The position numbers and the translations under genes were made by a program. From positions 1 to 64,000 of the forward strand of contig NZ_CABPSA010000013.1 of the NCBI RefSeq assembly GCF_902459615.1: a DNA stretch of 64,000 nucleotides. Direction: 5' to 3'. The DNA comes from Pandoraea commovens (GTDB lineage Bacteria > Pseudomonadota > Gammaproteobacteria > Burkholderiales > Burkholderiaceae). Every line of letters begins with the position of its first letter. Position 1 is the stretch's first letter. This document shows, piece by piece, positions 1 to 7,317 of the stretch. Under the pieces are notes generated by a model, which searched no databases, was not told the origin of the DNA, and saw only the letters and a list, made by a program, of their open reading frames with translations.

Positions 1-110
1 CCTCGCCCCATTCGGGGCGCTGAGAAGCAACTTTACCTCTAGTTTTGACCTGTTCGGATATTCCGGGGACACGTCATCGCAGGCGCCGTTTTTCTTTTCG
101 TTCGGCCGAG

Positions 111-941
111 TCAGACCTGAACCGCCTGCACGGCATCGCTTTCGTCGTCACCCAGTCCCGACGCACGCGAACCGACCGAGCCACTCTCCGGCAGCACGGC
201 TTCGGGCAGGAAGCCCTGCAATGCAGCGCCAACGGCCTGCTGTGCGCCCAACGTGAACTCACGGCGATGCTCGCCGTCCTGCGGATATTGCGGTGCGCCG
301 ATCGACAGACGCACCGTCATCGGCGGCGCACGCAAAATCATGTCGATGGATTCGATCAGGCTCGTCTCGCCGATGTAGGCCGGGGCCATCGTGTGGCGTC
401 CGCTCGCCGCGTCCGTATAGAACAGGCACAGTGGCTGGACCGGCTTGCCCGTCGTGACCGGCGCTTGCAACAAGTTCGCATGGAACGGCAGCAGACTGCG
501 GCCGTCCGTCGTCGTGCCTTCAGGGAAGACGGTGATGATGTCGCCGTCGCGCAGGCAATCGGCCAGGTAATGCATGATGCGGCGCGCATCGGCACGTCGC
601 TCGCGTTGCAGGAAGATCGTCCGCGTCTGCACGCACAGCCAGCCGACGAGCGGCCAATGACGAATCTCCGCCTTCGCGACGAAACGCACTGGTTGCCACG
701 CATTCAGCGCAAAGATGTCGATCCAGGACACGTGATTGCACAGCAGCATCACGCCCCCTTCCGGCACCGGCGCGTGCTGCTCCACTTCCAGACGCATGCC
801 GCAAAGTTTCAGCAGCTTCTGCGACCACGCACGGATGCGACGATCTTTCTGCGGCTGCGACAGAAATGGAAACAGCGTCGCCGCAGTCAACATGCCGCGC
901 GCGAGATGCAGGCCAAGACGAAGTTTTTTGATCAACAGCAC
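111..941 (-). CDS. plsC: 1-acyl-sn-glycerol-3-phosphate acyltransferase (PlsC family)
   Basis: A 276-residue membrane-associated acyltransferase that probably converts lysophosphatidic acid to phosphatidic acid in phospholipid synthesis. The N-terminus (residues 10-30) is hydrophobic enough for a membrane anchor. The acyltransferase box NHVSWID gives the HX4D catalytic pair H70/D75, and FPEGTTT (139-145) is the glycerophosphate-binding motif. The last 30 residues are acidic and low in complexity and lie outside the domain. The gene is the last of a minus-strand run yqgE-ruvX-pyrB-pyrX-plsC and starts only 12 bp after pyrX, so it is probably cotranscribed. Family assignment is firm. Acyl specificity cannot be read from the sequence; lysophospholipid or ornithine-lipid acyltransferase paralogues share these motifs. 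Confidence 0.9.
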   Translation of the reverse strand: MLLIKKLRLGLHLARGMLTAATLFPFLSQPQKDRRIRAWSQKLLKLCGMRLEVEQHAPVPEGGVMLLCNHVSWIDIFALNAWQPVRFVAKAEIRHWPLVGWLCVQTRTIFLQRERRADARRIMHYLADCLRDGDIITVFPEGTTTDGRSLLPFHANLLQAPVTTGKPVQPLCLFYTDAASGRHTMAPAYIGETSLIESIDMILRAPPMTVRLSIGAPQYPQDGEHRREFTLGAQQAVGAALQGFLPEAVLPESGSVGSRASGLGDDESDAVQAVQV

Positions 942-953
942 GGCAGTCGCATC

Positions 954-2222
954 CTAGACGCAAGGGGCTTCGTACGCCACGCGGCCACCGACCAGCGTGA
1001 GCCGTACCTGGCCCGGTAGTTCGTATCCCAGAAACGGGGTGTTATGACCGGCGCTGCGCAACTGCGGCGCGGACACGGTCCAGTACGTTGACGGCGCAAA
1101 CACGCAGACATCCGCCGCGTGGCCCGACGACAAACGGCCTGCCCCCGGGGCCACTGCCGCCAATCGCTGACCGGGACCGTGCGTCACCCGGGCGAGCGCA
1201 TCGACGAGCGGCACCCGCGATTCCTCGGCCCACTTCAACACCAGCGACAGGAGCAGTTCGAGGCCCGTTGCCCCCGGCTCGGCTTCGGCGAAGGGGACGA
1301 GACGGGCGTCGGGCGCAAGCGGCGTATGGTCCGAGCAAACGGCGTCAATCGTACCGTCCCGCGCGGCATCACGCACGGCTTCACGATCGCGCTGCGAGCG
1401 CAGCGGCGGATCGAGCCGGTATTGCGCGTCAAAGTACCCGATGTCCATGTCCGTGAGATGGAGATGGTGCGCGGCGACGTCGCACGTGACCGGCAACCCT
1501 TCGGCTTTCGCCGCACGCACGAGCGCGAGGCCAGCCGCCGACGACAAGCGGCACAGATGCACGCGCGTGCCCGTCACCCGGACGAGTTCGAGAATGGTAT
1601 GCAACGCAATGGTCTCGGCCGCGACCGGAATGCCCGCCAGCCCGAGACGCGACGCCACCGCACCGCTCGCAGCCACGCCGCCCGCCGCGAGTGCCGCATC
1701 CTGCGGCCGCAGCCAGACCGTCAGCCCGAACGTACCGGCGTATTGCAGCGCGCGCAGCAGCGTGCGGTTATCAGCCATCGCGGCGTTCGCTTGCGACAGA
1801 CCGATGCATCCGGCTTGGGTCAGTTGCGCCATCTCGGTGAGTTCGCGGCCTGCGAGACCGACCGTCAACGCACCCAGCGGATGAACCTGTGCGAGATGCG
1901 TTGCGCGGGCGCGCAGTTGCAGCATCTCCACAAGGTCCGGTTCGTCGAGTACGGGATCGGTGTCGGGCGGGCACACCACGCGCGTCACGCCACCGGCGAG
2001 CGCCGCCGTCGCTTCGCTTGCCGCCGTCATTCGCCGCGCGGACAGATCGACGAGGCCCGGCACGACGATCAGCCCTTTCGCGTCGACGGTGCGCTCGGCC
2101 GTGAAGTCGGCGGGCGATGCATCGAGCGTCAGCAGTTCGCCGTCGGCGATAAATACGTCCTGCACGCGGTCGAGACGCGTTGCAGGATCGATCACGCGGC
2201 CACCCTTCAGATGCAGTTTCAT
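954..2222 (-). CDS. pyrX: dihydroorotase-like PyrX (PyrC'), apparently inactive
   Basis: A 422-residue amidohydrolase-superfamily protein of dihydroorotase type, placed 7 bp after pyrB. Active dihydroorotases carry a metal-binding HxH directly after the GLVD segment. Here that segment reads GLVDLSARRM, so both histidines are missing. Later landmarks remain, including AHHLHLTD and CSDHTP. Known pyrB-linked homologues in Pseudomonas (PyrC'/PyrX) are catalytically dead and serve as scaffold subunits for the class A aspartate transcarbamoylase dodecamer. I infer the same role here. A separate active pyrC should then exist elsewhere in the genome. The ATG at 2222 fits the usual N-terminus (KGGRVIDP strand). 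Confidence 0.9.
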   Translation of the reverse strand: MKLHLKGGRVIDPATRLDRVQDVFIADGELLTLDASPADFTAERTVDAKGLIVVPGLVDLSARRMTAASEATAALAGGVTRVVCPPDTDPVLDEPDLVEMLQLRARATHLAQVHPLGALTVGLAGRELTEMAQLTQAGCIGLSQANAAMADNRTLLRALQYAGTFGLTVWLRPQDAALAAGGVAASGAVASRLGLAGIPVAAETIALHTILELVRVTGTRVHLCRLSSAAGLALVRAAKAEGLPVTCDVAAHHLHLTDMDIGYFDAQYRLDPPLRSQRDREAVRDAARDGTIDAVCSDHTPLAPDARLVPFAEAEPGATGLELLLSLVLKWAEESRVPLVDALARVTHGPGQRLAAVAPGAGRLSSGHAADVCVFAPSTYWTVSAPQLRSAGHNTPFLGYELPGQVRLTLVGGRVAYEAPCV

Positions 2223-2229
2223 GGCGCGC

Positions 2230-3207
2230 TTACCCGTTATTTGCGGCGACGATACTCATCACCGCCATCCGCACGGCAATGCCGAACGAGACTTGTTCGA
2301 GGATGACCGATTGCGGGCCATCCGCCACCGCCGAGTCGATCTCCACGCCCCGGTTCATCGGCCCGGGATGCATCACGATGGCATCGGGCTTCGCGAGCGC
2401 CAGACGCGCCGGCGTCAGTCCGTAATACTTGAAGTACTCGGACGCCGAGGGCAACAACGCGCCGTTCATGCGTTCGTTTTGCAATCGCAGCATGATGACG
2501 ACATCGACGTCTCGCAACCCTTCGTCCATGTCGTGAAACACGCGCACGCCGAGTTGCTCAAGGCCCGTCGGCAGCAGCGTGCGCGGGCCGATGGCACGCA
2601 CTTCGGGCACGCCGAGCGTCGTCAGTGCGTGGATGTCGGAGCGGGCGACGCGCGAGTGCAGAATGTCGCCCACGATCGCCACCGTCAGATTCTGGAATTC
2701 GCCCTTGTGATGGCGAATCGTGTACATATCGAGCAAGCCCTGCGTCGGGTGCGCGTGACGTCCGTCACCTGCGTTGATCACGTGGACGTGCGGTGCGCAA
2801 TGCTCGGCAATCAGATACGGCGCCCCCGATTGGGCGTGACGCACGACGAACAGATCCGCATGCATCGCCGACAGGTTGCCGATGGTGTCGAGCAACGTCT
2901 CGCCCTTGCTCGTCGACGACGCATTGATATTCAGATTCAGCACATCTGCGGACAGGCGTGCTGCCGCGATTTCAAACGTTGTACGCGTACGCGTCGAGTT
3001 CTCGAAGAACAGATTGAAAACGGATTTGCCGCTCAGCAGCGGCACCTTCTTGACATCGGCATCGTTCACGCTCACGAACTGCGTGGCCGTGTCGAGAATG
3101 TGCATGAGCACGGCACGCGGCAACCCCTCGACCGTCAGCAAATGCTTCAGCTCGCCATTGCGGGTGAGTTGGGGATGACCGCGACGGCCGAGAATGCCGT
3201 TAGCCAT
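2230..3207 (-). CDS. pyrB: aspartate carbamoyltransferase catalytic subunit
   Basis: Catalyses carbamoyl phosphate plus L-aspartate to N-carbamoyl-aspartate, the committed step of pyrimidine synthesis. The chosen ATG gives 325 residues, close to the usual ATCase length; an open frame continues upstream but is not ATCase-like. The carbamoyl-phosphate loop STRTR lies at residues 71-75, and [10 protein letters not shown] is the characteristic second motif. An N-terminal extension of about 20 residues before the first domain is typical of the long PyrB chains that pair with PyrX-type partners. Located 74 bp downstream of ruvX and 7 bp upstream of pyrX. No pyrR lies between ruvX and pyrB, although that gene is often found there in relatives. 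Confidence 0.95.
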   Translation of the reverse strand: MANGILGRRGHPQLTRNGELKHLLTVEGLPRAVLMHILDTATQFVSVNDADVKKVPLLSGKSVFNLFFENSTRTRTTFEIAAARLSADVLNLNINASSTSKGETLLDTIGNLSAMHADLFVVRHAQSGAPYLIAEHCAPHVHVINAGDGRHAHPTQGLLDMYTIRHHKGEFQNLTVAIVGDILHSRVARSDIHALTTLGVPEVRAIGPRTLLPTGLEQLGVRVFHDMDEGLRDVDVVIMLRLQNERMNGALLPSASEYFKYYGLTPARLALAKPDAIVMHPGPMNRGVEIDSAVADGPQSVILEQVSFGIAVRMAVMSIVAANNG

Positions 3208-3281
3208 GGGCGCGCTCCGTCGCAGGGCCGCGGATGGCCAGCGCAGGCGCCGTGGCCTGCGTCGCGTGAGGCGTGGGGATG

Positions 3282-3722
3282 TCAGGCAGGCACATGCTCG
3301 TCGAAGTACTGCTGGAGGATGATGCGAGCGGCTTCGGCGTCGAGCGACGTCTTCTGCGAGACCTTGATGCCCGCTTCGGCCAGCGCCGCCGCAGCGGCCA
3401 CCGACGAGTAGCGCTCGTCGACCCAGACGACAGGCACGTCGAACCGCCCGTTGAGTTGATTGCCGAAGCGCTTGGCCTGCTGGGTCATTTCGTGCGGCGT
3501 GCCGTCCGGATGGCACGGCAGGCCTACGACGATCAGCTCGGGTTGCCACTCGGCGATGAGTTTACCCATTTCGGCGAAGCGAACGTCGCGATTCAGATTG
3601 GCGACGACCGTGAGGGCGCGCGCCTCGCGCAGCATCAGATTACCGATCGCAACCCCGATACGGCGCTCGCCGTAATCGAAACCCAGCACCGTGGAACTGC
3701 CCGCCTTCTTGCCAGCGGTCAT
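3282..3722 (-). CDS. ruvX: Holliday junction resolvase-like RuvX (YqgF)
   Basis: A 146-residue RNase H-fold protein of the YqgF/RuvX family, implicated in pre-16S rRNA processing and proposed as a Holliday junction resolvase. The N-terminal motif [13 protein letters not shown] carries the first catalytic aspartate (D16). The central GLPCHPDGT and VWVDERYSS blocks and a late acidic residue in TSLDAEAA complete the usual acidic cluster. It overlaps the upstream yqgE stop by 4 bp (ATGA), which implies translational coupling. This is the conserved yqgE-ruvX pair of proteobacteria. Length and motifs are standard. Confidence 0.95.
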   Translation of the reverse strand: MTAGKKAGSSTVLGFDYGERRIGVAIGNLMLREARALTVVANLNRDVRFAEMGKLIAEWQPELIVVGLPCHPDGTPHEMTQQAKRFGNQLNGRFDVPVVWVDERYSSVAAAAALAEAGIKVSQKTSLDAEAARIILQQYFDEHVPA

Positions 3723-4288
3723 GCGTGACCCGCGTCGGCGGACAGCATCGACGACGTGACGCCAAGCAGCGCCAGCGCAGCGTCGAAACGCTCGGCTGGC
3801 GGTACATCGAACACGATGCCCGGATCGGCCGCCACCGTCAGCCAGCCGTTACGGCTGATTTCGTCTTCCAACTGTCCTGCACTCCAGCCCGAATGGCCCA
3901 GCGTGAGCAGGAAGCGGGTCGGTCCCTGGCCATTGGCCACGGCTTCGAGCACGTCCTTGGAGGTCGTCATCTCGAGACCGCCCGGCACCGACAGCGACGA
4001 GCTGTACGGTGTACCTGTGGCGTCATGCAGCACAAAGCCGCGCTCGGTCTGCACCGGACCGCCGAAGAAGACCGGTTGATGCGCAAGGGGATCGATTTCC
4101 AGCTTGAGATCGAGCCGTTCGAAAAGCGACGCGAGATCGATGTCGGTCGGACGGTTGATCACCAGCCCGATCGCGCCCTTTTCACTGTGCTCGCACAGAT
4201 AGACGACGGTGCCGGAAAAGGTAGGATCGGCCATGCCCGGCATGGCGATGAGGAACTGATTCGTAAGGTTGATACGGTCGTTCGGCAT
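3719..4288 (-). CDS. yqgE: YqgE/AlgH family protein
   Basis: A 189-residue member of the UPF0301 (YqgE/AlgH) family. The start [13 protein letters not shown] and the block [22 protein letters not shown] are diagnostic. Its biochemical function is not established; AlgH was linked to alginate regulation in Pseudomonas and the fold may bind ligand or nucleic acid. It is the first gene of the minus-strand run leading to ruvX, pyrB, pyrX and plsC and overlaps ruvX by 4 bp. The 180 bp upstream contain no gene, so the operon promoter is probably there, although I see no convincing -35/-10 pair. Confidence 0.93.
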   Translation of the reverse strand: MPNDRINLTNQFLIAMPGMADPTFSGTVVYLCEHSEKGAIGLVINRPTDIDLASLFERLDLKLEIDPLAHQPVFFGGPVQTERGFVLHDATGTPYSSSLSVPGGLEMTTSKDVLEAVANGQGPTRFLLTLGHSGWSAGQLEDEISRNGWLTVAADPGIVFDVPPAERFDAALALLGVTSSMLSADAGHA

Positions 4289-4467
4289 AGGGCCAAAATT
4301 TATCGGAACCTGTTTGACGGACTGCCGCCCGGTTTTGCGCCCCGCGGCGATGACGTCGACGCCCCTCAGGCACCCTGCGTCACTCGCCGCGACCGGTCAG
4401 CGGACGAACTTTTTCCGCATCGTGATACGGCCATCGGCCGCCAACGGCAGCCTTTGGGCCGACTGTA

Positions 4468-5910
4468 TCACGGAACGTCACGCCCGGTGACTAGCCGCTG
4501 TCCGAACACGCTGGCGTCAAGCGCACGCTCGCGCCACAGGGCCATCTCGGCGATCAGATCGGGACGCGACTCGGGATAGGTGTCCGCCGCGAACTGATGC
4601 AGCATGCCGCGCAGCGCCTTGACCGTCATGGCCAACGCCGCCGGACCACCCGGTTCGGCCGGGGGCGACGCCGCCAGCCGTTCGCCCGTGGCGGCCACTG
4701 CGGCCGCCAGTCGCGCCACCGGGGCAAGCCCGATGGCCGCAGAATACTGTGCCACTTGCGCGGCCACCGCAGGATCGTTCAGATTCGGGAGCGCTTCATC
4801 CGCCAGACTCAGGAACGTCTGGCAGACGTCTTGCCGAATCGCGAGCGGTCCGATGCGCAGCCAGTCACGCGAACTCGCGCCCGCCCCCTGCTTCTGGCCA
4901 GCCTGCGCCGCGTCGGCCAACGGCTCGGGCAGATGGCCGGGACGGCGCAATACGCCGAAATCGGCCAGCAGCGTGCCGAGCCAACTATCCGGCGCCTGGG
5001 CATGCCAGGTCGCCAGCGCTTCGAGCAGATCGTGTCCGGGGACGAATTCCGATGTCGTTTTGGATGCGCCTGCTACCGACGTCGGTGCCACCGAAGGGTC
5101 GGCTATACCGCCCTCGGCCGGTTCGGCCGGACGCGTCAGTTGCTTGCGCAGCGCCATGTTCATACGGCCGATCTGCCGCTTGTCCGCCAGCGAGAGCGGC
5201 GCACGGGCAAAGCGAAGCCAGGCTGCCGCGAGACGCCAGTAGTCGAGCGGTGCGGTCGCCCCGGCTCGGTGCAGATCAGCCGCGAGATCCGCGAGTTGCC
5301 CAAGCGCCGCCGTGGTATCGAGGGTGTCGGCATCCGGGCGCAGCAAACGCAGGAGCACACGCTCGACGTCTGCGCGCAGCGGGGCCGTGCCCGCGGGCAA
5401 TCCATGCAGACGAGGCTGAGCTATCGCCCATCCCGCCATACGAAGCTCACCCGGCGTGGGTGCGCCAGGCCAACTGTCGGGACTCGGGGATGCAGAAGAC
5501 GCAGAAGATGTCGACGACGCCGACGCAGCGGGTGGCGTCGCAGCCCCCGCCTGCCAGATATCGCGCTCGAACTGTCGCAGCGCATTGCGTTGCGTGTCTT
5601 GACTGCCCGGCTCGCCATAGGCGGCTTCGGCAATCGCCTTCACGAGACGCTCGCCATGCAATGCCCAGTCGGCGTGACCGCTCGACTGAAGCAACCGGTT
5701 CGCACGTCTTAACGGGCCGAGCGCCGCTGCCGGGCCGTTGGACCAGGCATCGGACGCTTCGGTCAGCGCTTCCGCGACTTCAGGCAGACGCCACAACGGA
5801 ACGTCACGCGTCTCACGCGCGGCGTTCGCTGCAACAGGGGCGACGGAATCGGAAGACGATTGCGGCACTTCGGACGATTCTGACGATCCGGACGAATCAG
5901 ACATCACCAT
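4468..5910 (-). CDS. hypothetical protein (possibly FimL/ChpA-N-terminus-like)
   Basis: A 480-residue Ala-rich protein that I do not recognise with confidence. It starts with a Ser-rich tail (residues 1-25), has a helical block (about 38-115), a Ser/Ala/Pro linker (about 122-155), and a long helical remainder with no transmembrane segment or catalytic motif. ATG at 5910 follows a good GGAG site. It lies 24 bp behind rubredoxin on the same strand, so the two are probably cotranscribed. In several Betaproteobacteria the pilGHIJ-chpA twitching-motility genes sit next to rubredoxin. The helical, tandem-like architecture would suit the N-terminal part of ChpA or a FimL-like scaffold. That link is inference from context only, and no Hpt, CheW or kinase domain is present. 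Confidence 0.6.
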   Translation of the reverse strand: MVMSDSSGSSESSEVPQSSSDSVAPVAANAARETRDVPLWRLPEVAEALTEASDAWSNGPAAALGPLRRANRLLQSSGHADWALHGERLVKAIAEAAYGEPGSQDTQRNALRQFERDIWQAGAATPPAASASSTSSASSASPSPDSWPGAPTPGELRMAGWAIAQPRLHGLPAGTAPLRADVERVLLRLLRPDADTLDTTAALGQLADLAADLHRAGATAPLDYWRLAAAWLRFARAPLSLADKRQIGRMNMALRKQLTRPAEPAEGGIADPSVAPTSVAGASKTTSEFVPGHDLLEALATWHAQAPDSWLGTLLADFGVLRRPGHLPEPLADAAQAGQKQGAGASSRDWLRIGPLAIRQDVCQTFLSLADEALPNLNDPAVAAQVAQYSAAIGLAPVARLAAAVAATGERLAASPPAEPGGPAALAMTVKALRGMLHQFAADTYPESRPDLIAEMALWRERALDASVFGQRLVTGRDVP

Positions 5911-5934
5911 GGGCCATCTCCTGGCCGTGCGGCC

Positions 5935-6105
5935 TCAGATCTGCACCATCTCGAAGTCTTCCTTACGAGCGCCGCACTCCGGGCAGGTCCAGTTGATCGG
6001 CACGTCTTCCCAGCGCGTACCGGGCGCAATGCCCTCGTCGGGCAATCCTGCCTCTTCGTCGTAAATCCAGCCGCAAATGAGGCACATCCAGCTCTTGTAT
6101 TCCAT
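5935..6105 (-). CDS. rubA: rubredoxin
   Basis: A 56-residue one-iron electron carrier. Iron ligands are the two CxxC pairs: C8/C11 in CLICG and C41/C44 in CPECG, with the aromatic and acidic residues typical of rubredoxins (W6, Y15, W39). ATG at 6105 starts MEYKSW, the usual rubredoxin N-terminus; the frame opens further upstream but that part is not protein-like. The gene is divergent from the ThiD-like kinase and heads the run into the 480-residue hypothetical protein. Its redox partner cannot be inferred from the window. Confidence 0.95.
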   Translation of the reverse strand: MEYKSWMCLICGWIYDEEAGLPDEGIAPGTRWEDVPINWTCPECGARKEDFEMVQI

Positions 6106-6131
6106 TCTTTCTTCAGCGACGAGCGTTCCGT

Positions 6132-6267
6132 TACAATGGCTTGTCAACCGCTTCGGGTCCCGTCGGCAGAGATGCCGGACGGTCTTGTGGGAACCCTGCC
6201 GGTGCAATGTCCGGCGGGCGCTGCCCACGGCGCTTTCGAGCGCTCCGAAACGGGCATTTAAGGCGTG
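6132..6267 (+). promoter_or_regulatory. structured 5' leader resembling a compact cobalamin-riboswitch core
   Basis: Upstream of the ThiD-like gene, a -10-like TACAAT at 6132-6137 would start an RNA near 6144, leaving a leader of about 120 nt. A 7-bp closing stem pairs AGATGCC (6170-6176) with GGCATTT (6253-6259). Inside, in the order of a cobalamin riboswitch, are GGGAA (6189-6193), a hairpin closed by GCCGG/CCGGC with loop TGCAATGT (6198-6215), GCTGCCC (6220-6226), a TTCG hairpin (about 6229-6244), and TCCGAAAC (6244-6251). The 3' arm of the closing stem ends next to AAGG (6260-6263), the likely ribosome site. The peripheral P7-P13 domain is absent. Assignment by eye only. Confidence 0.4.
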
Positions 6268-7155
6268 ATGGTACCAACGAACCCAAAGCCTGACCAGATC
6301 GCCGTCTATCCTGCCTCCATGCACACTGAATCCCCACCCATTCTCCTGACCTTCGGGCTTTCCGACCCCACTTCGGCCACCGGCGTGCAGGCCGACCTGC
6401 TCACCTTCGCCAGCATGGGCGGCTACGGCGTGTCGGTGCTCACCGGCTACTCCTCACAGGACTCGCGTTCGTGCGACGACGTGCAACCCATCGATCCCGA
6501 CTGGATCGGCGATCAGGCCCGCATGTTGCTCGAAGACATGCCGGTCGCCGCCTTCAAGGTCGGCAGCGCGGTGAATGCCGATAACGTCGCCGCCATTGCC
6601 GAAATCGTGGCCGATTATGACGAGACACCCCTCGTCGTCGCGCCGGACTTCGGGCTGGCGGGCGAGCATCTGCTCTCGACCGACGAATTGCGAGAAGCCA
6701 CCGCCAGCCTGCTCGTGCCGCAGGCAAGTGTGCTGGTCGTGAGTCCACAGACCGCTGTTGCGTTGGCTCAGACGATCACCGAGAACGAAAATCTGGCCCT
6801 CGACGAAGCCGTCTCGATCCTGCTGGAAAACGGGTGCGAGTTCGTGCTGATCAGCGACGGCAACGCCCCGCAGTTCACGCATACGCTCTACAGCGATGGC
6901 GGTATCGTCCGTGAAGACGCCTGGGACCGTCCGGCCCACAACGTCGCGGGCGCGATCGACACGCTCGCCGCCGCCGTCACCGCCATGCTCGCCAACGGGC
7001 TTGCCGTGCCCGAGGCCGTGCGCGAAGCGCAGGAGTATCTGCAACAGGTGCTCGAGAATGCTTTCCGCCCCGGCATGGGCCGTCACTTCCCCGATCGCTT
7101 CTTCTGGGCGCGCACGGAGGAAACCGAGCCGGACGATAGCGGCACGCAGGCTTAA
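6268..7155 (+). CDS. ThiD-like hydroxymethylpyrimidine kinase homologue (divergent active site)
   Basis: A 295-residue ribokinase-fold protein that matches the ThiD family (HMP/HMP-P kinase, thiamine pyrimidine branch) along its length: GLSDPTSATGVQADLLTF at the N-terminus, a central VVAPDFGL, and a C-terminal phosphate-site helix. Two signature positions differ. The usual SGGAG loop is TSATG. The usual GTGC before TLSAA reads GAID before TLAAA, so the catalytic cysteine aligns with an aspartate, as in ribokinase-type GAGD. It may therefore phosphorylate another substrate, or act poorly on HMP. ATG at 6268 is preceded by AAGG and directly follows the structured leader; GTG at 6265 and ATG at 6319 are alternatives. 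Divergent from rubredoxin. Confidence 0.8.
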   Translation: MVPTNPKPDQIAVYPASMHTESPPILLTFGLSDPTSATGVQADLLTFASMGGYGVSVLTGYSSQDSRSCDDVQPIDPDWIGDQARMLLEDMPVAAFKVGSAVNADNVAAIAEIVADYDETPLVVAPDFGLAGEHLLSTDELREATASLLVPQASVLVVSPQTAVALAQTITENENLALDEAVSILLENGCEFVLISDGNAPQFTHTLYSDGGIVREDAWDRPAHNVAGAIDTLAAAVTAMLANGLAVPEAVREAQEYLQQVLENAFRPGMGRHFPDRFFWARTEETEPDDSGTQA

Positions 7156-7226
7156 GTCAGCTTAGGCTCAGTTCGGCAGACGTCGGACGTCGCGTCAGGC
7201 TCGCCTGACGAACCTGTGTCCGGATG

Positions 7227-7259
7227 AAAAACGCCCGCAATCGCTGCGGGCGTTTTTTC
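7227..7259. terminator. bidirectional intrinsic terminator
   Basis: A 10-bp GC-rich stem (AACGCCCGCA with TGCGGGCGTT) around a short ATCGC loop, flanked by A-run on the left and T-run on the right, so it can work for the ThiD-like gene (plus) and the oligosaccharyltransferase (minus), which converge here. Confidence 0.92.
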
Positions 7260-7317
7260 GTTTGTGTCGGGGTTGCGGGGCGCGTCGCCACAGTCCGTGG
7301 CGACGGACGACGACGGT

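Noticed and set aside
4-19. CGCCCC-ATTC-GGGGCG hairpin at the left edge
   Set aside because: No T-run visible and the adjoining gene is outside the window; cannot be called a terminator.
45-1019. 324-codon frame on the plus strand opposite plsC
   Set aside because: Arg/His/Gln-rich translation typical of the antisense of a GC-rich gene; plsC on the minus strand has full motifs.
6150-6262. TPP riboswitch before the ThiD-like gene
   Set aside because: The THI-box elements (CUGAGA, ACCUGAUC-type) are absent; the pattern resembles the cobalamin core instead.
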